A stretch of DNA of 64,000 bases from AP-15 sp963703665 (lineage in GTDB: Bacteria > Pseudomonadota > Alphaproteobacteria > ATCC43930 > CGMCC-115725). Under the pieces are notes generated by a model. The model saw only the letters and a program-made list of their open reading frames with translations, did no database searches and was not told where the DNA came from. The position numbers and the translations under genes are program-made. Shown here piece by piece: positions 58,284 through 64,000 of this stretch (positions are counted from its first letter, which is position 1; every line of letters starts with the position of its first letter). The stretch spans positions 27,368-91,367 of the forward strand of contig CAVPFB010000011.1 of assembly GCA_963703665.1 (NCBI GenBank), written 5' to 3'.

Positions 58284-59273
58284 ATGCAACTCGGAATGAT
58301 CGGTCTCGGCCGCATGGGCGGCAACATCGTCCGCCGGCTGATGAAGAACGGGCATAGCTGCGTCGTCTACGACCAGAGCGTCGACACCGTCCGGGAATTC
58401 GCCGGCGAAGGCGCCAAGCCGAGCCGGGACCTCGCCGATTTCGTCAAGCAGCTGGAGGCGCCGCGCGCGGTCTGGGTCATGCTGCCGGCCGGCCGGATCA
58501 CCGACGAGACGATTGTCGCATTGAGCGGGATGCTCGCTAAAGGCGACATCGTCATCGACGGCGGCAATTCGTTTTATCAGGACGATATCCGCCACGCCGA
58601 GATGTTGAAGCCGAAGGGCATCCACTTTGTCGATGTCGGCACCAGCGGCGGCGTTTGGGGTTTCGAGCGCGGCTATTGCATGATGATCGGCGGCGACAAG
58701 GCGGTGGTCGATCATATCGACCCGATTTTGAAGACGCTCGCCCCCGGGATCGGCGATATCGACCGCACGCCCGGGCGCAAAGGCCTCGATCCGCGCGCCG
58801 AGGAGGGCTATCTGCATTGCGGTCCGGTCGGCGCCGGGCATTTCGTCAAGATGGTGCACAACGGCATCGAATACGGGGTCATGCAGGCCTATGCCGAAGG
58901 CTTCGACATCCTGCGCAACGTCAATATTCCGGCGGTCCCGGAAAACCGGCGCTACAAGCTCGACTTGCCCGACATCGCCGAAGTTTGGCGGCGCGGCAGC
59001 GTGATCGCATCCTGGCTGCTCGATCTGACCGCGATCTCGCTGGCAAAGGACCCCGAACTCTCCAAATTTACCGGGCAGGTCGCAGATTCGGGCGAAGGCC
59101 GTTGGACTATCCAGGCCGCGATCGAGGAGGCGGTGCCGGCCGAGGTGCTGTCCTCGGCGCTCTACACCCGGTTCCGTTCGCGTCAGGACCACACCTTTGC
59201 CGAGCGCATCCTATCGGCGATGCGCAACGAGTTCGGCGGGCATCAGGAACCGGGAACGATCGTAAAGGACTGA
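58284..59273 (+). CDS. gnd: 6-phosphogluconate dehydrogenase, short (NAD-preferring) type
   Basis: Oxidatively decarboxylates 6-phosphogluconate to ribulose 5-phosphate. At 329 residues it belongs to the short GntZ/YqeC-like form rather than the 470-residue enzyme. It has the Rossmann motif GLGRMGGNIVRRL, the substrate segments DGGNSFYQDD and DVGTSGGVWGFERGYC, and the catalytic helix HFVKMVHNGIEYGVMQ. The ATG at 58284 has a GAGGAGG ribosome binding site. The next gene, zwf, begins three bases after the stop. Confidence 0.93.
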   Translation: MQLGMIGLGRMGGNIVRRLMKNGHSCVVYDQSVDTVREFAGEGAKPSRDLADFVKQLEAPRAVWVMLPAGRITDETIVALSGMLAKGDIVIDGGNSFYQDDIRHAEMLKPKGIHFVDVGTSGGVWGFERGYCMMIGGDKAVVDHIDPILKTLAPGIGDIDRTPGRKGLDPRAEEGYLHCGPVGAGHFVKMVHNGIEYGVMQAYAEGFDILRNVNIPAVPENRRYKLDLPDIAEVWRRGSVIASWLLDLTAISLAKDPELSKFTGQVADSGEGRWTIQAAIEEAVPAEVLSSALYTRFRSRQDHTFAERILSAMRNEFGGHQEPGTIVKD

Positions 59274-59276
59274 CCC

Positions 59277-60842
59277 ATGGACGCTCGGGCCGAGGCAAGA
59301 GAGCAGAGCACGGTGCAGCGCGCGCCCAAGGCGCCGCCCTGCACGATGGTCATCTTTGGGGCCGGCGGCGATCTGACCAAGCGCCTGTTGATGCCGGCCG
59401 TGTACAATCTGGCCAAGGACAAGCTGCTGTCGGAGAATTTTGCGATCGTCGCCGGCGACCGCACGCCCAAACCGGCCGACGCCTTTCGCGACTATCTGGC
59501 CGAGGGCGTCAAAAGCCTCGTCTCGGACACCGCGTCCGGCGGCGCCAGCGAGCCGTTCGACGCCAAGACCTGGGAATTCGTCGCGGCCCGCATCACCCAT
59601 TTCGCCGGCGACTTTACCGCACCCGATACTTATAGCCGGCTTACCAAGCTGCTCGACGAAATCGAAGCCAAGAACAAGACCAGCGGCAACGTCCTGTTCT
59701 ATCTCGCGGTCGCCGAGCAGTTGTTCGGCACGATCATCGAACGCCTCGGCGAGGCCGGGCTCGCCGAGGAAAAGGACGGCCGCTGGCGGCGTGTCATCAT
59801 CGAAAAGCCGTTCGGCCGCGACCTCCCCACCGCCCGCGCACTCAACGCCCGTATCCTCAAGGTGCTGAGCGAGCCGCAGATTTTCCGGATGGATCACTTC
59901 CTCGGCAAGGAGACGGTTCAGAACATCATGGCGCTGCGGTTTTCGAACGCGATCTTCGAACCGTTGTGGAACCGCGACCACATCGACCACGTGCAGATCA
60001 CCGCGGCCGAAACCGTCGGCGTCGAGCGTCGCGCCAATTTCTACGAGGTGACCGGCGCATTGCGCGACATGGTGCCGAACCATGTGTTCCAGCTGCTGAG
60101 CCTGACCGCGATGGAGTCGCCGAATTCTTTCGCCGCCGACGCGGTGCGCAACGAGAAGACCAAGGTCCTCGAAGCGGTGCAGCCGCTCGACGACGAGGCG
60201 GTGCGCCGCAACGTCGTGCGCGGGCAATATGCGACGGGTGCGATCAACAGCGGTCCGCTTCAAGGCTATCGCCAGGAGCCGGGGGTCAATCCGAACAGCA
60301 TGACCGAGACCTATGTCGCCTTGCGGCTCGGGATCGAGAATTGGCGCTGGGCCGGCGTGCCGTTCTATCTGCGCACCGGCAAGAGGTTGACCCGGCGAAC
60401 GACTGAAATCGCGATCCACTTCAAGCAGGCGCCGATTGCGTTGTTCCGCGACACGCCAGTGGATATTCTCGCCCCCAACGTGCTGATCCTGCAAATCCAG
60501 CCCGACGAGGGGATCTCCCTGCAGTTCGGCGCGAAGATGCCGGGTCCGCGGATCGAGCTCGGCAAGGTCCGCATGGATTTCCGCTACAAGGATTATTTCC
60601 ACACCGAGCCCAGCACCGGCTATGAGACCCTGGTTTACGACTGCATGATCGGCGAGGCGATCCTGTTCAACCGCGCCGACGGCGTCGAGGCCGGATGGGC
60701 GGTGGTGCAGCCGATCCTCGATCTGTGGGGCGCGGACAAGTCGGTGCCGATCGAACTCTACCCGGCGGGCAGCGCCGGTCCCGACGGGGCCGACAATCTG
60801 TTGTGGCGCAGCGGCCGCCAATGGCGGCCGCTGACCCCATAG
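59277..60842 (+). CDS. zwf: Glucose-6-phosphate 1-dehydrogenase
   Basis: Entry enzyme of the oxidative pentose phosphate and Entner-Doudoroff routes, 521 residues. It has the nucleotide motif FGAGGDLTKRLL and the catalytic segment FRMDHFLGKETVQN (family signature RIDHYLGKE), with the conserved EKPFGRDL before it. The start at 59277 gives about 25 extra residues before the first strand, usual for the family. Confidence 0.95.
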   Translation: MDARAEAREQSTVQRAPKAPPCTMVIFGAGGDLTKRLLMPAVYNLAKDKLLSENFAIVAGDRTPKPADAFRDYLAEGVKSLVSDTASGGASEPFDAKTWEFVAARITHFAGDFTAPDTYSRLTKLLDEIEAKNKTSGNVLFYLAVAEQLFGTIIERLGEAGLAEEKDGRWRRVIIEKPFGRDLPTARALNARILKVLSEPQIFRMDHFLGKETVQNIMALRFSNAIFEPLWNRDHIDHVQITAAETVGVERRANFYEVTGALRDMVPNHVFQLLSLTAMESPNSFAADAVRNEKTKVLEAVQPLDDEAVRRNVVRGQYATGAINSGPLQGYRQEPGVNPNSMTETYVALRLGIENWRWAGVPFYLRTGKRLTRRTTEIAIHFKQAPIALFRDTPVDILAPNVLILQIQPDEGISLQFGAKMPGPRIELGKVRMDFRYKDYFHTEPSTGYETLVYDCMIGEAILFNRADGVEAGWAVVQPILDLWGADKSVPIELYPAGSAGPDGADNLLWRSGRQWRPLTP

Positions 60843-60850
60843 GCCCGGCA

Positions 60851-61528
60851 ATGGCCCGGCCCGTCATCGTCGCCCCATCGATCCTGTCGGCCGATTTCGG
60901 CCGCCTCGCCGACGAGGTGCGGGCGGTCGATTCGGCCGGGGGCGACTGGATTTACGTCGATGTGATGGACGGGCGGTTCGTCCCCAACCTGACGATCGGC
61001 CCGGTGGTGGTCGCCGCGGTGCGCAAGGCGACGGCAAAACCGGTCGACGTCCATCTGATGATCGTCGAGCCCGAGCGTTACCTCGATGATTTCGCCAAGG
61101 CCGGTGCCGACCACCTGCTGGTCCATTGCGAACCCAGCGCCACGATTTACCTGCACCGCACGCTGTCGCATATCCGCGCCCTCGGAAAGACCGCGGGGGT
61201 GGTGCTGAACCCGGCGACCCCGTTGTCGCAGATCGAATATGTGCTGCAGCTGTGCGGCATCGTGCTGGTCATGACCGTCAATCCTGGCTTCGGCGGGCAG
61301 GAATTCCTGCCCGAAATGCTGCCCAAGATCGCTGCCTTGCGCCGCCTGTGCGACGAACGCGGGCTCGACCCGGTCATCGAGGTCGATGGCGGGCTCTCCG
61401 GCGACACTGCCTGGCGCACATTCGAGGCCGGAGCCAATGCGATCGTCGCCGGCTCGGCCGTGTTCCACGCGCCCGATTATGCCCGCGCGATCGCCGCGAT
61501 CCGCAACTCCGGTCGAAGCCGTTCGTGA
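60851..61528 (+). CDS. rpe: Ribulose-phosphate 3-epimerase
   Basis: Interconverts ribulose 5-phosphate and xylulose 5-phosphate. The 225-residue TIM barrel has PSILSADFGRLADEV, the metal and catalytic site VDVMDGRFVPNLTIG, VDVHLMI, MTVNPGFGGQEF and the second catalytic aspartate in IEVDGGLSGDTA. The ATG at 60851 lies nine bases after the zwf stop; an earlier ATG at 60821 would overlap zwf. Confidence 0.95.
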   Translation: MARPVIVAPSILSADFGRLADEVRAVDSAGGDWIYVDVMDGRFVPNLTIGPVVVAAVRKATAKPVDVHLMIVEPERYLDDFAKAGADHLLVHCEPSATIYLHRTLSHIRALGKTAGVVLNPATPLSQIEYVLQLCGIVLVMTVNPGFGGQEFLPEMLPKIAALRRLCDERGLDPVIEVDGGLSGDTAWRTFEAGANAIVAGSAVFHAPDYARAIAAIRNSGRSRS

Positions 61529-61530
61529 GG

Positions 61531-62262
61531 ATGCCGATGCCGTCGCAAACCCGCATCGAGGCCGCGCAGGATCTGGAAGAGCTGGCGCACCAGGCTGCGC
61601 GCTGGATCACCGATCTCGCCGGCAGCAGCCGGGGTCGCTTTGCGAATTTGCCTGTCCGGCGGCTCGACCCCGCGCCGTCTCTATCAGCTGCTCGCCGCTT
61701 CTCCGTACCGCGAGGCGATGCCGTGGGACCGGGTGCATTGGTTCTGGGGCGACGAGCGCTTTGTCCCCTGGGATCACCCCGACAGCAATTATCGGATGGC
61801 GCGGGAGGCGTTGCTGGCGCACGTTCCGGTGCCCGCGCAAAATATCCACGGCATCGAGTTCGACCGGGCAGCCGGCCACCGCCGCGCGCGCCTATGAGCG
61901 CGTCCTCAAAGCTTATTACGGCGTCGAGACGCTGGACCCGGCACGCCCGCTGTTCGACATCGAGCTGCTCGGCCTCGGCCCGGACGGCCATACCGCCTCG
62001 CTGTTCCCCGGCACCGAGGTGCTCGAAGAGCGGCTGCGGTGGGTCGTCGAAGTCGTCGGCGCCAAGCCCGAGGTGCGGATCACCTTGACCTATCCGCCGC
62101 TCGAATGCAGCCGGCATACGGCGTTTCTGGTCGCGGGGGCCGACAAGCGCGAGCCGCTGGCGCGGGTGCTGGCCGGCGACCCCGCAGCTCCCGGCGGCGC
62201 GACTGCGCCCGGCCGGCGAGCTGGTCTGGTTCGTCGATGCCCAGGCGAAACCCGGCCCATGA
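61531..62262 (+). pseudogene. pgl: 6-phosphogluconolactonase (three frameshifts)
   Basis: Hydrolyses 6-phosphogluconolactone, the product of Zwf. Followed across frames it shows the whole DevB-type domain: RIEAAQDLEELAHQAARWI, then ICLSGGSTPRRLYQLLA, VHWFWGDERFVPWDHPDSNY, then FDIELLGLGPDGHTASLFPG, and finally RPAGELVWFVDAQAKPGP and a stop overlapping the rpiA start. The frame changes are at about 61640 (extra a in gcgaatttgc), 61870 (extra c) and 62185 (extra c in a run of four). All are +1 and no segment is missing, so the natural gene is probably intact. The start may be 61531 or 61537. Confidence 0.85.
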
Positions 62263-62957
62263 ACATCGATCGCGACCGGCTCAAGCGCGCGGCGGCACTG
62301 CGCGCCGTCGAGGAGGTCGAGGACGGCATGGTGCTGGGGCTCGGCACCGGGTCGACCGCCGCCTTTGTCGTCGAGGGGCTCGCCGCGCGCGTCGCCGCGG
62401 GGCTGCGGATCGTCGGCATCCCGACTTCGGAGCGCACCGCCTCCCAGGCGCGCCGGCTCGGCATCTCGATCGCCACCTTCGCCGAATATCAGAAGCTCGA
62501 TTTAACGATCGACGGCGCCGACGAGGTCGAGCTCGGCACGCTCCACCTGATCAAGGGTCTGGGCGGCGCGCTGTTACGCGAAAAGATCGTGGCGGCGGCG
62601 AGCCGGCGGCTGGTCATCGTCGTCGATCAGGAAAAGCTCGTAGAACGGCTCGGGGCGCATACGCCGGTGCCGGTCGAGGTGACCCAGTTCGGCTGGCAGG
62701 CCACCGCCGGGGCGCTCGCGACGCTGGGCTGCGTCCCCGAGCGGCGCTACACGGCCGGCGAGCAGCCTTATGTCACCGATGGCGGCAATTTCATCCTCGA
62801 CTGCCGGTTCGGCCCAATCGCCGATCCGGGCGGGCTCGAAGCGCGCATCGCGACGACCGTCGGTGCGGTCGAGAGCGGACTTTTCATCGGACGCAGCTCG
62901 GTCGTCGTCGCCTCGACGACCCTGGGTGTCGAGGTCCTGACCCCGCCCCGGGCATGA
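62259..62957 (+). CDS. rpiA: Ribose-5-phosphate isomerase A
   Basis: Interconverts ribose 5-phosphate and ribulose 5-phosphate. The 232-residue protein has GLGTGSTAAFVVEGLA, IDGADEVEL with the catalytic aspartates, KGLGGALLREKIVA and VVDQEKLVERLG, all in family order. The ATG at 62259 overlaps the pgl stop as ATGA. Its stop overlaps the start of the following HAD gene in the same way. Confidence 0.94.
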   Translation: MNIDRDRLKRAAALRAVEEVEDGMVLGLGTGSTAAFVVEGLAARVAAGLRIVGIPTSERTASQARRLGISIATFAEYQKLDLTIDGADEVELGTLHLIKGLGGALLREKIVAAASRRLVIVVDQEKLVERLGAHTPVPVEVTQFGWQATAGALATLGCVPERRYTAGEQPYVTDGGNFILDCRFGPIADPGGLEARIATTVGAVESGLFIGRSSVVVASTTLGVEVLTPPRA

Positions 62958-63190
62958 GAAAGATCTCGCTCGTCGTCTCGGATGTCGACGGCACCCTCGT
63001 CACCCCCGGCAAGGAGCTGACGCGGCGGTGGCGCAACTGCACGAGCGCGGTATTCGATTTTCGATCTGCAGCAGCCGTCCGCTTTCGGTCAGCGCATGCT
63101 GATCGAGCCGTTGCGGCTCGCCTTGCCGTTCGGTGGCTAAAACGGCGGCTCGATCGTCAATCCCGACCTGTCGCCGGTCGAGCACACATC
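62954..63190 (+). pseudogene. Decayed HAD-family (Cof-type) phosphatase
   Basis: Begins normally with ISLVVSDVDGTLVTPGKELT, the HAD motif I (DVDGT), coupled to rpiA by an ATGA overlap. It then loses frame: AVAQLHERGIRFSICSSRP and QRMLIEPLRLALPFGG can be read only in other frames, the latter ends in a TAA at 63138-63140, and the sequence stops being gene-like after NPDLSPVEHT. Full members are about 270 residues, so most of the protein is gone. Confidence 0.65.
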
Positions 63191-63221
63191 CTGAACGGCT
63201 GAACCTTCCGACCAGCTAAGC

Positions 63222-63254
63222 GGGAGGCCGCCATCCGGCAGCCTCCTGCCTCCC
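63222..63254. terminator. Possible terminator hairpin between convergent genes
   Basis: The arms gggaggc and gcctccc, or the nearer gcctcc, enclose a GC-rich loop and are followed by ttgtctggcttt. It lies after the pentose phosphate operon and before the stop of the convergent secreted-protein gene. The T tract is weak. Confidence 0.3.
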
Positions 63255-63264
63255 TTGTCTGGCT

Positions 63265-63792
63265 TTAGCTTCCTGAGCCGTTACCGTAATTGCTCGGGGC
63301 CGTAGACGAACCCGACATCGTGTTCGACTCGCCCTGGTTAAAGCTTGCGATGCATTGGGCATGCAGCTGAGCGTCGGTGATCGGGCCGCACTCCTTTCTC
63401 ATCCGAGACGCGCGGAAGGCTCCGTTGGTGCCCACGAGCCGCTGATAGCGTTCGCTCTGGATCACGTTCTGCCGCGCCGACCAATTGCCAGACTGCTCGA
63501 CGCCGCTGCTCTGCGGGCCGTTGGTGATCAACTGGTCCCCGCTGGTGCCCGCCGCAGACGGCATCGCATTGCGTTGGTAGGATTGCGGCGTGTAGTTCCC
63601 GGTCGCAGATCCGTAACCGCCACGGGACCAATCGGACGACGCGTTGCCCGGAGGAGTTTGCATCTGGTTCGGGTATGTCGATCCCGGGATGCCGTTTGGG
63701 CTCGCCGATTGCGCCCGTGCACCGGGAGCGATCGCGATGGCGGTCATGCAAGCCGCCGCAAAGGCCAAGCTCGTCGCACTCTTTAACAACAT
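63265..63792 (-). CDS. Secreted protein of unknown function
   Basis: A 175-residue protein with a clear signal peptide (LKSATSLAFAAACMTAIAIA, cleavage near ARAQS). The mature part is Ser/Gly/Asn/Gln-rich at both ends, with a more ordered middle (QNVIQSERYQRLVGTNGAFR, CGPITDAQLHAQCIASF) holding two cysteines that could pair. No family was recognised. The ATG at 63792 follows an AGGAGG ribosome binding site, which decides the start. Confidence 0.65.
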   Translation of the reverse strand: MLLKSATSLAFAAACMTAIAIAPGARAQSASPNGIPGSTYPNQMQTPPGNASSDWSRGGYGSATGNYTPQSYQRNAMPSAAGTSGDQLITNGPQSSGVEQSGNWSARQNVIQSERYQRLVGTNGAFRASRMRKECGPITDAQLHAQCIASFNQGESNTMSGSSTAPSNYGNGSGS

Positions 63793-63911
63793 GATCCTCG
63801 CCTCCTTTACATTTTTGGTCGTGATGCGCAAACGGGACGCGCACCGCGATCGTTCCGGGTGCGGCGCTGTGGCAAATTCCAGGCTCGCCGCCGCAACCTT
63901 GGCGGTATCCC

Positions 63912-64000
63912 TCAGAGGGGCGGTTCGGGGAGCCCGCGGCGGCGGCACGCGGCGATCAGCGTGTTGCGCAGCAGCAATACGTAGACTCGCTCATGCACAC
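63912..64000 (-). CDS. C-terminal end of an unidentified gene (continues beyond window)
   Basis: The minus strand reads HERVYVLLLRNTLIAACRRR, then a short GLPEPPL tail and a stop at 63912. The composition is protein-like, but the fragment is too short to identify. Confidence 0.35.
   Translation of the reverse strand, partial: VHERVYVLLLRNTLIAACRRRGLPEPPL

Noticed and set aside
9554..62262. Widespread programmed +1 recoding as a new translation system
   Set aside because: Apart from prfB the shift sites share no motif, the inserted base varies (g, c, a or t), and several lie in homopolymer runs. Sequencing error explains them more simply, though only reads can settle it.

Overview
The window is high-GC and dense with genes. 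It looks like chromosome of an alphaproteobacterium of the Rhodospirillales/Acetobacteraceae type. The main clues are a hopanoid operon, System I cytochrome c maturation genes, RNase E with a large insertion in its S1 domain, rne next to an M48 peptidase and a DsbA-like gene, and a pentose phosphate operon with a transaldolase-glucose-6-phosphate isomerase fusion. The taxonomic placement is inference from gene content only.

Layout. 1-5659 (minus): hopanoid operon hpnA-hpnC-hpnD-hpnE-shc with overlapping start and stop codons; shc runs off the left edge. 5780-9500 (minus): ccmF-ccmH-ccmI without ccmG. 9554-12545 (minus): a flavin monooxygenase/acyl-CoA dehydrogenase-like gene, a DUF3574-type lipoprotein and a divergent PRPP synthetase. 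12574-25124 (mostly minus): an oxalate and formate oxidation region with an NAD-linked two-subunit formate dehydrogenase, formyl-CoA:oxalate CoA-transferase (frc), an FCD-type GntR regulator with a palindromic site in front of it, a NIPSNAP-like protein, an unrecognised protein with an internal duplication, a cupin, gene remnants and oxalyl-CoA decarboxylase (oxc). 25469-30466 (minus): cyanophycinase-like hydrolase, prfB with its programmed +1 frameshift site, and PBP1A. 30979-36735 (plus): rne, M48 peptidase, DsbA-like protein. 36874-40260: metallo-beta-lactamase-fold hydrolase, a tRNA-like sequence beside an integrase remnant, and a luciferase-like monooxygenase. 40261-45586 (minus): a giant filamentous-haemagglutinin-like exoprotein with exact 396-bp tandem repeats. 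46295-53144: phosphodiesterase, a CinA-like/nucleotidyltransferase fusion, an orphan HicB-like protein, rpsD, a CorC/HlyC-type membrane protein, small membrane proteins and gluconokinase. 53176-63190 (plus): tkt, tal-pgi, gnd, zwf, rpe, pgl, rpiA and a decayed HAD gene. 63265-64000 (minus): a secreted protein of unknown function and the end of another gene.

How the genes work together. Frc, Oxc and formate dehydrogenase together make a route from oxalate through oxalyl-CoA, formyl-CoA and formate to CO2 and NADH. The sugar phosphate genes cover the oxidative and non-oxidative pentose phosphate pathway plus entry of gluconate. The hpn genes make squalene from farnesyl diphosphate and cyclise it to hopanoids.

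A notable quality signal: about ten otherwise conserved genes, including prfB, rne, PBP1A, oxc and pgl, are broken by single-base frameshifts. About 19 of 20 of these are +1 insertions, several of them in short G or C runs. The likeliest reading is insertion-type sequencing error. Such genes are reported here as one locus each with the break points given.
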